DNA of 64,000 nucleotides from NCBI GenBank assembly GCA_947000775.1, contig CAMQGK010000637.1, positions 12,193,501 to 12,257,500 on the forward strand, given 5' to 3'. The first letter of the stretch is position 1; each line of letters begins with the position of its first letter. Below, piece after piece: positions 45,088 to 58,105 of this stretch. This stretch comes from Pterois miles. Taxonomy: Eukaryota; Chordata; Actinopteri; Perciformes; Scorpaenidae. The position numbers and the translations under genes are program-made. The notes beneath the pieces were generated by a model. The model had not been told where the DNA came from. It saw nothing but the letters and a program-made list of their open reading frames with translations, and ran no database searches.

Positions 45088-46816
45088 GAGGCCCAGCGAA
45101 ATGCTGAGCAGCAGGAAACCAGCACACCAGAACAGACAGGCCCAGCGGTGCACCCACTCCCACAACAACACAACAACATATCCCACCATCAGCCGTTCCA
45201 TATGCACATAAAAACATCTGCACATAAAAGTGTATAGAAAAACTTCCTGGTTGCTTGCTGCATATAAACCCCACAACACTGTAAGCCCCACAAACTGTAT
45301 TTCTCTAAAAAAAAAACTGAAGATGCTTCCAGTTATTTATGAGTGTTTTCTCTCTATTGCAGTAATCAGCATTTAAACCATTTTCCATAAAGTGTATTAA
45401 AAGCAGCTCAGTCTTGTATTCCTCCTCTAAACCACTAGGGGGTAAACCTCCCCACGCTAGATGGCTGCTGATGTATGCAGCAGGTCTAACTGCAACTAAC
45501 CCTGATCCCCAGGACCAGGCCTCCCTCTGCTCCGTTATCCACCAGTCTAAATGAACCCAGTCCACCTCCGCTAGATTATCATGATGTAAGGCTCTCCTAA
45601 TTGGATTCTCCGTAGAGTAAGGACTTGCTATTGTAATGCGTTATCTGTTCTCTTGATTTCTTCTCGCAGCATCTGGGAGATGTTGTCATTCCAATGATAA
45701 ACACCATTTTCACTTGAGCCTTTATTACTCGACACCGTGTGCCGAGAAATGGAGATAAATGAGCGTGAATCCCAGAGCTCTGATATGCTACTATAAGCTT
45801 TCACCTCCTGTATACCCCGACACTCTGCCAGCGGCCTCGCCTCCACATGGGAGATGCTCTAGCTAACAAATGACCAGCAGGATTACACGCTCTGAGTAGG
45901 AGAGAAGATTGTTTTGTAAGCACGTGAAAAAATACATTTGCTGTTTGACTATTTGGCCTCCCTAATCCTTATCTGAACCGAGAGCTCAGAGAAACTACCC
46001 CCTGTCCATGAGCTGCACATTTCTTTACCCATATATTATAATATGGTTGTGCGCTCACTGGTTTGGCTCTGTGACATGTGCATGAAAGAGGATATTCATC
46101 TTGAAGTCCAGTAATATGATGAACTGATGCTCCCCCAGCTTTTTGGGAGCCACATTTTTGAGCAGACATTGATGCAGTGTGGGAGATATGAGGAAACAGT
46201 GAAACATACATGGACCCTATATGACCTTCAGGGAGAGTGATTGTATTTGAATAAGCTTCGCATCTGTTTTTGTAGGCTGGAATGTCAGAATAACATTCAC
46301 TAACGTCCTGGTGTGACTCCTGACCCAATGCCCTCCTGACTCATGTAGACGTTTGACGGCAGCATACTGTAGGAAACCACCTCACTGAATGCAAAACGAC
46401 TGTCCACTGCCAGGGTGAAAATAATCTTTTTACATCGCAAGTCATATCAGAATCTAATAAGAGCAGCAATTTTTGGCCCACCTTAACCCGGTGGTGAACT
46501 CTATAGTTAATACGCAGCGGTTATTATTTTACCATCAATCAACAGCGAGGCAGGCAAGGGTGCTCTCTCACCTCACAGCACTGCCTTGCAATCTAATTGT
46601 GCCCGAGCTTCATCAGTTTCCAGAACAATCAATTCCTCCTCTAGCTTGATGCAGGCAGCCATGCCCTGGACTGCTACACAGCGTTTAATATGAGCTCCAT
46701 CGTCCATCCAGGCCCCCTAACCAGAGAACCAGGAGGCAGCTTTGTTGGCCTGATGGGGTCCTGGCTCCAAACCTGTGTTCCATCATGGTTTTTTTTTGTG
46801 GTATCTCTCCTGACAG

Positions 46817-46970
46817 GTTGAGTCCTCTCCGTGAAGCTTTGAAAATCAAGATGTGGCGAGAATGTGATGAGGCCCTTGAGGAAGTGGCTGAACTTTTGAA
46901 CCGGCGCACGGGGACAGTCAGGGCTACACAGACAATATTAAGTGGCCTACTGCCTCGGAGCTGTCACTAA
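46817..46970 (+). other. Exon-like segment with strong acceptor
   Basis: A T9 run and TCTCTCCTGACAG (46804-46816) form a good splice acceptor. From 46818 one frame stays open 50 codons to TAA (46968-46970), encoding LSPLREALKIKMWRECDEAL then EEVAELLNRRTG, a charged amphipathic helix-like stretch. Other frames stop early. A possible donor GGG|GTAAAC follows at 46975. No family is recognised. It might be a terminal exon, a non-coding RNA exon or chance. Confidence 0.15.
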
Positions 46971-48105
46971 TGGGGTAAACATTGACATACGAGCGCAGTC
47001 TCAAACAGCCATTCATCTGAGCAACTTCGCTAACCTTGAGAGGAGGCAACATCCTCCTGTCTGTGACAATCCAAAACAAATAGAGAATTATTTTCATAAA
47101 CACATTTCAGCGAGGAATCACGCTTGACTAAGATGCATGGGCTGTGAAACCTCACACCGTGTTTCTCTTCCCACTGTAAAAGTTATAAGTGTATTATGAT
47201 ATTGTATTTATTACAGTGCACACCTGTCTAATAAGGAACTCATTTGTATTTCAATAACAAACTTTTCCCTCCTGTTTTTTTATGGATGTGCTTGTCAAGA
47301 AAAAGGTTTGTATTCATTTATTTTGCTAATTCATGCACGAATCTCACTATAATGACACGAGATGTAATGAAGTAACCCTGTGATGTGTATCAGAACCCTA
47401 AAATGTTTGCCTTTGGGTTTCACACAGTGCGGTAAACTTATTTGTTATACGTGTGTCACTGCTGAAGATGAAGACATATGGCTCTTTTAAAGCTGCTAAC
47501 AATACCAATCAATAATCATGAATGTCTCAGTATTGTCATATTTCATAAATCAGCTCCATTGTTCCCGGGATGACAGTGATCATTCTCTACAGAGTCGCAG
47601 CATGAATGCATGCAAATAATCTTTATCTTGATCGCAGTGGTCTGCACTGACCATACCGACACCTATTATTTTATGAGCTCTAATAGTCCTGTAATCCTGT
47701 ATCTAACATTTGAGCATTTGCAGGCTTTAGATGTGAATCTAGATGGTAAAATAATCCTTCACGACGTGTGACAGGAATGGTAAAGAGGCTCATACTGAGA
47801 CTGGGACACATTTCAGATTTACATGCATGTTAGAAACATTTTCAACCTGTTCTGCTCATTTATTTAGCCCCTTATGGTTAACCCAACACCAATCCAACAT
47901 CCCATAAGTTTTTTTTTAATTCAAGCTACTTAGGCCAACTTGTATGCATGTCAAGGAGTTACTATTTAGCAGTAGATTTATGTTTAAGAGCACAGCAGGA
48001 TAACCTGCTTGGCAAACTGCTCTGGTTCCCAGCCAAAGCTATCTGTAACACACACTGAATCAGAGGAGCAGGGTGAGCGGGGAAACAGTGGTAATGCCAC
48101 AAAGC

Positions 48106-48213
<108 letters not shown>

Positions 48214-49799
48214 ACCCTAAATGAAGGAAATGCTCACATGGATGCAGACCGGCCCCCTTCGCTGCATGGAAGCCAGGGCTTCCTCTCAAATACAGCAGGT
48301 GATGATGGACACAAGTGAAAATGAATAGGCCTGTCGCGAACGCACAACACCTCATGGACACATTCATACACCAAAAATAACAGAGAGGCTCTTCCTCGTG
48401 CTGCTACACAAAGCACAATTGAGAGTGATGTGTGCTGCAGTCAGGCAGAGGTTGAAGTACGTGGGAAAAAAAGCACAGGCACATAACCGCCGAGAGGCAT
48501 TCAGCAGGAGAACGATCCGTCACCGGACTTTTTTGCGGGGCTGTGACAGAGCAGCTAAAAATGACAATGTAATAGCTGGGGATGACATTTTGTTTAAAAA
48601 GCTGATGACAGAATGATCCCATGTCTCTGTAACTGTAGCCGCCACCGATTCCAGGAGTCAGCCATTATTCTCTACTTAGCCACTGTCTGTCTTGGTGGTC
48701 ACCGTGAGCGTGGCTCGTAATGGGCTATGATGAGTTTGTATGACTTATGATAGGATCTCCCATGTCAGCCCATGTCATGCAAATATTTATGTCAAGTAGG
48801 AGCACTTGAGTGTGGAAGCACATGCCCTGATAGATGTGAATTCCCTGTTGGCGCCGGAATGATAGAACGTTTCGGAGGCAGTGGCCTACTTCCTCTCCCA
48901 CTCCCCAGGCCTGGCCACCAGCGCTGTGCCAGGGCACTGCCCCCTCTTCCTCTGAGAGATCCTGTGATTGAGAGCGCTGAACATGGTGTTTACTTTGGCC
49001 GAACCTCAGAGAGACACAGATGGAGGGAGAGAGAGATGAGGGCAGAAAAAGATAGATAAAAGACAGAGGAAGAGGGGAGCAGGCAGGCTGCAACAATCTC
49101 ATTTCTCAACAGCGCAATAATCACTGTCTTCTCTGTGCTTATTTAAGCCGTCACGTTGCTGCAAAACCACATTCAAACAGCAGGCAAGTGGCCAAAAACA
49201 TCTTCATATGTAAAATGATATAATGGCATCAAACACAGTGCTGGTTTGTGGGATTTGTATGAATCAGCTTTATTTATTCAGCAGCATTTAAAAGGGAGTC
49301 ATTTGAAGTGTGAGAGCTGATAAATACTAGTTGTGTGTGTCTCCCCCCCCCATTGTGAGGGAGCGGTCTAAGTGGTGAACTCTCTCTTTCATCCTCTCCC
49401 ATTGCCTGTGGCTTTCTCAAGCGTCAACATTCTTCCACTTATCTTTATAGCCATTAGCGCTGTCAGCCTCCCCGCGTCTCTGCTCAGGCTCACTGTGAAG
49501 CCCCTCGCCGAAATTCCATGAATATCTGTTGACAAGCGGGACGCCTTAAAATGTTATGTCGCAAAACAAATTGAGTTATTTGTGTTTCTTGAGGAGGAAA
49601 CAATGAAGAACACGATCTGGAGAGGGGAGTGCGTGCTGGCCTTTGGTTACACCTCTGGTCTGGTAGCAAACACACACAACAAACTGTACAGCCTGAGCTG
49701 GAGCGTAAAGAGGCCTCGCAGTGTCTCATTGAGGGCTGGAGGTCATACATGTGATAACTGACTGCGTATGCTCGACTGGGTGACATTATAGGTTTCACT
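48214..49799. other. Quiet stretch, no gene seen
   Basis: No repeat is recognised. Opposite-strand frames overlap at 48725-49102, 48772-49059 and 49490-49798 without domains. ATGCAAAT octamer at 48777. Complex sequence at 48720-48960 and 49440-49760 might be regulatory. Confidence 0.3.
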
Positions 49800-50530
49800 G
49801 TGATCTAAACATGGGCCGGTTTTAGGTACTCCTAGCTAAAATGAATGCAGTCTTATACAATCCTCTGGGATCAAGCATATGTATTACGTTGATTAATAAG
49901 CTGTATTTTATGTATATATTGTCTTGTTCAGTTGCAGCAGTCTTTACAATAACTATATTCTGTTGCTTTGGTGCAGTACTGTTTACATGAAACAGGTATG
50001 TATCCAGCTTCTCTATTTTTGTGATGGTTCACGACATAACATGGGATACACACCGAGTTGCCAGTTTATTAAGCAGAACTAGTTAAAACCAATGCAGTCT
50101 GATATATTAAATAAATCTGTACCATCATGGTAGTTTCTAATTTTGAAAAGAGTTGATCCAGCTTCATGTTCATTTCGCATTTAAGGCTGTCACAAGATCA
50201 GATTTTCTCCACAATTATTGGGGCCAAAAGCATTCACGATAACGAAATTATCATGATATCTATAGAAGATCTGAAAAATATATATAATGTTATCAGTCAA
50301 ATTCATCTTTAACTTTGTTTGTCTCTTTTTTGGCAAATGAATTACACTCAAAATGCTTCAAGAAGCCTCTGGATTATTTACACAATATTATCATATGTGT
50401 ATTATGATAATACCAAGATGAGAGGTGTTCCTAATATTTTATCCACTGCATTTATGAATGAAGGTAGACTGAATGTTATAAATATCTATCATAATATTAC
50501 AAACACCTTTTAGTATAGTGAACTACAGCT
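49800..50530 (+). repeat. Diverged repeat cluster (CCAGTTTATTA / GGCTGTCACAAGATCAG)
   Basis: TAGGTACTCCTAGCTAAAAT and GAATGCAGTCTTATAC at about 49825 recur in diverged form at 50068-50100 (GAGTTGCCAGTTTATTAAGC, AACCAATGCAGTCTGATA). 50185-50290 carries GGCTGTCACAAGATCAGATT and CATTCACGATAACGAAATTA, a hAT-like terminal pattern. 50410-50450 has AGAGGTGTTCCTAATATTTT, typical of the same fish repeat family. The cluster is old and its internal boundaries are unclear. Confidence 0.5.
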
Positions 50531-53500
50531 CAAGAACTGCGCCACAAACTATGAACCACTTGCAGGACATGTAAACAATACAGTGCCAAAACAGTAAAAT
50601 GTTATGTGTGTAATGTTATATGCTATAAGTTGTCGTAATTGAATAAGACACACTGTAAAGGTTATCATCAATAAATAAATAGAAGAGATAAGACCATTGA
50701 TCACCTGAGGGGACATTCAGAAAAATCAGTGTATTCATGACTTTTTCCCAGTTGATACGCTTCATCAGTGAGGAGGGTAGCTTCCACCCCTCACTGAAAT
50801 ACTGAAGTACTGGTGGAGACCTATAGGGGGAGTCTGGCATCACCTCTGTGTGTCACAGGACAAACACACACACACACACACAGGACCACACACTGGTGGA
50901 ATGTGCGATCCTGTCATCAGCTTGTAATAACTTTAACCAGCAAAATCCAACCTTCAGAGATTAAAAAAAAAAAAAAAAAAAAAAAAAGAGGGAGTGCCAG
51001 TGTGATGTCTTTCACACTTTGCCACCGTTCGAAGATTTCAATGCAAAGTTGAACACAACCCTTTAATTTCACACTCTGTTGTGTGGCTTACAAGCCATTT
51101 AAGTCCAATTAGCAACACGTCTTTAACGCCACCTTCTTAACCCAGCTGCCTTCAGCTATTGCTGATAGTCTAATCCCTGGGTGTAATAGCATTTGGGACA
51201 GACAACATGAGGATTTGGCTAATCCCCTATTAAGGACCTCCGTAATCCTCTTGAAAGTCCTTTGTATACACACCAGGTTAAATACTGTAGCAACAGCAGA
51301 GGTCAAAAGGATTAACCTCACAGAAAGTGATCTGATGGTGTTTCCTAAAAGAGAAAAAAGTAGAGCTAGCTAAAAGGTGATTCTTGGCTCGATTGCATAT
51401 AAAATGGTATCGATTTCAGAGCAATCTTTTAATAATACTGGTGCATATCACATACAAGTTATGTCTGTCATCGTAATACACATGTATCATGTACAGATTA
51501 ATGTTTTACAGATGAAATGGGACTGTTCCAAATTTAGTTTCTTCTTCAGTGGGTTGAAAACCAAACATAAAGCAAACTGTGATACAGTTTATTTAGGCAT
51601 AATTTGCATAATTACATTTTAATGTTTAATTTTTTTTTGTTTAATGGGCAAGTTTTTTTTTCCCCATAATCTGCAATCATCAAGTAATCATATTATTATG
51701 ACTGTTATTATTTTTTAATTCCAGTAATATGATTCCCCGTACGATGGTAAAAGTCCCTCTGAATTCCTCTGTGGATGGGAAATGTATACGCTCCATATGC
51801 TCTCTGGCTACTGATGTCAAGGCAGAGTGATTAGGTGGAAGTGGAGTTTATGTAAGCAATGGTGAGCGCAAATCGGCCCCAGATCTCCCCGCAAGATGCT
51901 CGCACTCACTGAGCTCCCAGCACTTCACACGCAGGATTGAGATATGTGATATTAAGTAGATGGCCATAAAACCTTGTCTGGACCCGTGTGGTCGCCTACA
52001 AGTAATAGGGAACAGTCAAATATATATTCAAGTTTTCAATGAAAGCCTGTTGAAAGTGTAATGATGTTAAAGTGCTGTCAGGGGAGTCTCAGCCTGATGT
52101 TTTATTGGCTGTTTATTTTATTGGAGAACTCGCCATGAATCTAGGTAGCCTTCAGTGATATTGCCACAGTGTGGTTGAGCCCCTCAGTCTGCATGAGAGA
52201 TTTTTATTAGCCAAACATTTGTTTCTCCATACTAGAAACAGCCAGGACTATGTCTTTCCAGTTCAATGGCGAAAATAGCAAACAGATGTGTGTTCGCTCT
52301 TCAGCCTCCTGCACACATCAGTGTGTTACTGTGTTCTTCATGTTTTATTTACAGTAAAATTCAACTTTTTATTGCTATAACAAAAAATACCGGCTTCTAA
52401 CTTTGCTGTGTTTGTTGCCAAGCTGTTTATGAAGAAATTAGTCAAATAAAATGCACAGTTATGGTTAACGCGGCAAACACTCGCTGTATGTACTGAGTGC
52501 GATTAATTCTGATGGAACAACTGTACTGAAGTCCAACAGGAGTTAATATCAACATGAATTTCTGCTTGCATGGAAAGCTGTGTGATTGTTTACGAGCGTT
52601 TCAAAACCCTGGGGATAAAATAATCATTTTTACCACAATGCAGAATGCTCAACGTCCATAAACGTGGATGGGATGTTGGGCAATTTCGGTTTCATTTTCT
52701 CAGCTCACTAACTGTTGGCTACACCGCAATGTGTGATAACTACAGCAGTAATATTTGGTCTATGGGACTAAATCCATTACAATGAGCATTTGCATAATAC
52801 AGTAGTGTCGTTGAGCAAATGAGGAACATGTAATGACCCAATCTGTGCGGGACAGAATGAACACTGCAAGTAAAAATGTAATGATTTCCACATGGCTGCA
52901 CATCTGACGAGAGGAACAAAAGCCCTCAGTGTGCCTTATGGATGACCCTGATCATGCAGTTGTCAGTCTGGTCACCACTAAATGTATCAATGACCTCACT
53001 ACAGCTATTGGCTGTAGATTAGGAAAGCATCAGGTGCGCGTCTTAAGAGACACACATAATCAGCGCAATAAATAGTTAGCTGTTTGTGCGAACTGACAGG
53101 CCAGTGACTGATGTGGTTGCAAGAGAGTGGGCTGAATGGATGGCACAGATCAGCCCGATGAGGTCAGAAAGCAAAGCTCTTGCTGCATTTGGCCCAGCTG
53201 ATCTCCAATTAAACAGGGCATTGACATCACACAAACAGAGCAGACCATATGAGCCACCTCTGCATCACCAGCCAAGACATGTCACACACACCTTCTTAGC
53301 TTTCACCACAAGCCCACGAAGGGGGGAAAAACACACACACGACCAGCACAGAAGAAATGGTTGCACCTAATTTTGTCTTTATATTCAGACACTGGAAGCC
53401 CAGTGGAGGTTCATCCCAGGAGTCTTTCTGCTCTGATGTTGGGTACATGATCTAGTTTCTGTGCAGGTCTGTACTGCTCAGGCAGCCCCTGTGGGGAGGG

Positions 53501-54839
53501 AACAGCGAAACCCTTTAAAGGTTTCCTTGGCTATCACATTTCTGGCCTCAAAATACGGAGCCCCCCAGCCAATATATCTATGACTATTATCTATCAATTA
53601 ATACATCTGTCTCCATTGTAGGGGTCCACTGCCCTGCTAGCGGCCTGACCAGGCAGTGAACTCTTGCATTCCTAAAAAACACGGTCATCCAGCCTCTGTA
53701 ATTTGTCATGTTAGAAGTTGACAGTAAAAGGTCATCCACTCCCATCGCTGGAGGCAAGAAAAAGCACCAGGATGAAAGTGCGCGTTCAGACGATGGCTAT
53801 TGCTGGGCTCTCCCTATTTGTATAAGACCAGGAAGACACACACACACAGCTTTATCTAATCTAAACCACCTATCTGTCTTATACTTCCCAGACTATCTGA
53901 AAGCTGAAGCGCTAGCAGGTCCATTAAAAAGCACTCCAGCGCCTAATAATCCACCTATTACACAACTTAAACTGAGCCGTGGAAACAGGCAGTGTTTGTG
54001 AAGTGCCATGTTTGTGACAGCTTTTATAATGTGCGCAAAATGAGGCTCCTCAGTGTGACAAGTCACAAAAATATTTACCTCCGTCTGCTTTAAATTCAAT
54101 ATCTGCAGATTTTAGACACTTTCCGAGACATGAAATGAAATATATCCCATCTGAGGGTACTTCGAATTGAGTCGTACAACTCATCATATTCACGTTCACT
54201 GCAGATATGACATATCAGTAAGCTAACACTGCCTCTAGCTTGTATATTTTATGCTCCTGTATAGTTGCACATTCAGTTTCGAAGCCGACAAGCTATCCAT
54301 TCAATCGAGCCACCTCTGACTCCACTCCAAAAAGAGGGCACGTCTGCCAACAGCTCATCCATCATGTACAATATCCATTGATTTCCAAACATAAACAGAG
54401 CATCTTTGATATAAGGGACAGCTGGATCAGAGGGGGCACGGCGGAGGAAATGCACTTATAGTCACCACAGGAGAATAGTCCAGCTCCTGTCTGCTGCCCT
54501 CTCTCCCCCAGACTGGCATGATTTAGCCGGGTCGCTTGCTTCCTGCAATTATTTTACTTCCGAAGCACAACATGGCCAGAGCCTGTAGCACCATGACACC
54601 GTGGGCTTGACTCTAATGACTCCTCCCGTTCACCTATAGCTGAGCCTCGACGACTATTAACCCATTACCTTCACTATGTACACCCATAAAACAGCATACC
54701 CATGCAAAACAAAGTGTGCTGCTAACAGCATGGAGGTTAAAAAGGGCGTATGTCTCAGAGACCAAGACATATAGGAGAACATTATGTATGAAGCAGAGGC
54801 CCACCCAGACAGAAATGTAATATGACATTTATGCCCCAT
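50531..54839. other. Long quiet stretch with two small microsatellites
   Basis: (CA)9 at 50864-50882 and poly-A at 50963-50987. From 51700 to 54800 no repeat is recognised: segments 52000-52560, 52640-53060 and 54290-54680 are complex and TAAT-rich and may be regulatory. Frames of up to 97 codons (53086-53370, 53708-54001) lack domains. Confidence 0.3.
50963..50987. repeat. Poly-A tract (A25)
   Basis: Twenty-five consecutive A followed by GAGGGAGTG, with no identified retroposon body. Confidence 0.95.
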
Positions 54840-55980
54840 ATTAAGAGTGATGTAGCCATATACTGTATGTTACACATAAGGCGATGTATTGTTATCATAT
54901 ACATACATCATCTGTAAATATGAAGATATGTTTACAACATATATGAACTATCACTAGTAAAATTTGTATATGTACAAGGGTTGTCAAAGTTAACGCAAAT
55001 TTGTTTTAACGGCACTAATTTCTTTAACGCATTAGCGCAGTCAATCTTTCGGATATTGTAGTGTGCTCAGTTTTAAAGCTCCAAACGCTTTCCAAACTTA
55101 GGTGAGGAAAAACGGCCATTTTCAGGGGGGTCCCTTGACCTCTGACCTCCAGATATGTGAATGAAAATGGGTTCTCTGGGTACCCAGGAGTCTCCCCTTT
55201 ACAGACATGTCCACTTCATGATAATCACATGCAGTTTGAGGCAAGTCATAGTCAAGTCAGCACACTGACACACTGACAGCTGTTGTTGCCTGTTGGGCTG
55301 CAGTTTACCATGTTATGATTTGAGCATGTTTTTTATGCTACATGCAGCACCTGTGAAGGTTTCTGGACAATATTTGTCATTGTTGTTAATTGATTTCTAA
55401 TAATAAATACATACTGTACATTTGCATAAAGCAGCATATTTGCCCACTCCCATGTTAAGAGTATGAAATACTTGACAAATCTCACTTTAAGGTACATTTT
55501 GAACAGATAAAAGGGGCAATTAATTTGATATATTTAATTTAGATTTTTGACATTAACTATGGACAATCATGCAATTATTTGCGATTAAATAGTGTAAACG
55601 GTTGACAGCCCTAATATTTATATATGTATATTGAATATATTATTAAATATATCTATATGATGAATTCTATATGGTATTATATGTATGTACATAATATGCT
55701 ATACATGTATGTATAATTTGAATTTCAAACATATATATTTACTGTTTATATTTTTATATATTTGTATACATATTTGTACACATATATAATGTGTACAGTA
55801 TATATTTATTTATATATGTATTTGTATAAATACTACACATATATCCAATATGTATATATTATGTCTATAAATTATTATATATGTGACATTTTAAAAACAT
55901 ATACATATGGTACATCAAAATACATATTTATATGGGCTAGACATACAGTATATGTCAATATATGAAATTCTTCCAATTTC
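54840..55980. repeat. TA/TATG-rich low-complexity region, split by an element
   Basis: 54840-54975 and 55615-55980 are dominated by TATATG, TACATA and ATATTTATAT words without a fixed unit. The 636-bp element at 54977-55612 lies between them, so it most likely inserted into a formerly continuous low-complexity tract. Confidence 0.75.
54977..55612 (+). mobile_element. AGGGTTGTCAAAGTTAACG element, near full length
   Basis: Left end AGGGTTGTCAAAGTTAACGC and reversed right end AGGGCTGTCAACCGTTTACA are terminal inverted repeats. The interior shares long blocks with the nested copy at 11930-12523 (GCAAATTTGTTTTAACGGCA, CTTGACCTCTGACCTCCAGA, ACAGCTGTTGTTG). It has no coding frame. Flanking eight bases (TATGTACA and AATATTTA) do not match, so superfamily is uncertain; termini look hAT-like. 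Confidence 0.8.
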
Positions 55981-57689
55981 TAATAATAATCCGTGTGGGT
56001 ATTTTGTGCTACTGTGGGCAGTCAGCATGTTAACAAGATGAGAGTTTTCTAATCACAAGACACTGTAGTACTAATGAGGAAGATGTGGACAAGCAGACAT
56101 GTTTGTGGACAGCTTTTAACGTAAATTCATAACACTGATACCTTTCATTCATAAAAGCATAAAATAAACGTGGTTTGTCATTTCAGGAGAATGACACTGA
56201 GTACAGCCTGCACTTACAGTGCTCATATTTCCAGAATTACTTTAACTGTGAGCATTTGTTTTATCCAGTACTTCCAGCAGATCAACATCCAACGCTCATG
56301 TCTTCCATCTCTGAAATACATGTATGTTTTGTTAATCATTCATTGATAATCTTGCTGAACATGACATGAGGCAATTCCGTTAAGCTACACTGAAATATTA
56401 TCAATTATCGTGTTTTAATTCTTACCCGAGTGGCTCCCCCATCCCCACTTACATTACCCTCCTCTGCTCTTCCATGCAGCATTAGAGAGACGTCATTAGC
56501 GGAGACCAGTGGGAAGGCTGCCCGCACTGGAGCAAATGGAAGTCGTAAAGCAGCACTACTCATCGCATGGACATTACACACTGACCCTCCCAATCTCTCA
56601 GCCTCTGCAATTGGCTGACAGCGTTCATCAATGACACGGTAAACCACAGGCTTTTCAAACTCAATTTAGTCCGGCATTAATTATTCCTCTAAGTATTTCA
56701 TGCCCTCGTTAATATTGAAATTCATAAATGTATAAGGTTAAGGGTGAGCATGTTGTGGTACACTTACCAATGTGATGATACCATTCCCATTTGATGGTCG
56801 CCATCTAATTAAGACTAGCGTGCTGTGTATTGCGAGATTCGTATATCTTTGTTAAAACAGACAAATGCTCCTTTTGGTTCACAACCAGAACAAGTTTTTG
56901 ATGACTTGAAACTTCCATTAAGTTTCATTTAAAATTCACTCACTACTGTATAAGGAGCCAACATACGTCTATGCTCATCTATATCTCCATATACTGAACC
57001 AAAATGAGTTACCCGTAGTGCTAAATTGAATTTGTTGCAGCAGAGCCTCAAATCCTCACAATGTTTGGTGCCATAAGTGGATTACAATCTCTCCATGATG
57101 TAAAAATATTCAATACAACTAGTGGGTTGCTCAGTTTCAGGGAAATACTGCACTGCTGATGCACTTTAGCTTTGTCATCTGAGGTGAGAAGGGTTCAGAT
57201 TTTCGGCCCGAGGGCCCCGTTACCCATCTGAACCCGTGGCCTTTGGTCCAGGGTTCAGAGGTGCAGACTCTGTCCCAGTTCAGACATCCACAGCATTGCT
57301 CTGTATGCAAATGAGCTGATCATGGGTATAAGTGTGTAGAAACTCGGCATGTGGTTGGAATGAGCTTTAGTCGGTCCCAAACACATTGCAGTCGCTGCAA
57401 ACCTGCTGTTATTTATAGCACAATACAGTACAGATGGTTCTTTTAGCGTGACTTTTTTTAGAAGGGTTGAACTTGATGACACAGAAGCTACCACGGCTCT
57501 GACTTCAATCAGCTTCAACCCATGTTTGATACAGCCCATTTGCAAGAAAAGGCGTAAAAATGCCATAATAATGTGCAAGGCGTTTAGCATACAACAAGTA
57601 CGCCTTTCTTGATTTCCACTTGTCATTTGTACACCACGTATCCTGTACTGACTGCAATGTAAACACATCTGCGTATGTTACGGTAAGAT
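55981..57689. other. Quiet stretch, possible regulatory DNA
   Basis: 56400-56720 is complex and non-repetitive; ATGCAAAT octamer at 57305. Minus-strand frames of 137 and 113 codons (57255-57668, 57505-57846) overlap each other and run into the repeat at 57690; neither shows a domain. Confidence 0.3.
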
Positions 57690-58105
57690 TTTGTGATGTA
57701 GAATAAAAAGTGAAAAAAAGCAGTATGGTTGGTGGGTGGACTGATGGGGTGGTGGATGGGCTGAACAATCCCCGCACTTTTAACCAGGAGACCGTGTCCG
57801 AGACCGTTCTTGCCCTGTGTTTTGTTTTGTAAATTACGTTAGTCATGTGACGACTGTCACTTTTTTTATTGACATTTGTGACAGGTTTTCTGTTATTGTG
57901 TTACGTTGTATCTGTACGTATTTGACTTGAAGCCCAACCATGATGTTTTCTCTTACCCTAACTGAGTGGTTTTCTTGCCTAAACCTGTGGACGTTTGCAT
58001 GGCATACAACAAAAAGGCTAAACTGTGCAGTCCTGACATGGGGAATGTCTGTGTAATGTCGTGGTATTTATACGCCTTCCTGTGAAACCGGGTTGGTTTA
58101 TCACA
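57690..58105 (-). repeat. GGTTTAGG-family dispersed repeat, long reverse copy
   Basis: In reverse: AGGAAGGCGTATAAATACCA, CATTCCCCATGTCAGGAC, TTTAGCCTTTTTGTTGTATG, GGTTTAGGCAAGAAAACC and GGTCTCCTGGTTAAAAGTGC, then CATCCACCACCCC. It links the pieces seen separately at 1-175, 16192-16454, 60600-60760 and 63890-64000, so it defines their order within one family. Confidence 0.75.

Noticed and set aside
49800..50530. Possible single mobile element spanning the whole interval
   Set aside because: Internal landmarks come from at least two families and ends could not be paired, so it is left as a repeat cluster.
57255..57846. Overlapping minus-strand frames of 137 and 113 codons
   Set aside because: They overlap each other in different frames and one runs into a dispersed repeat; no family recognised.
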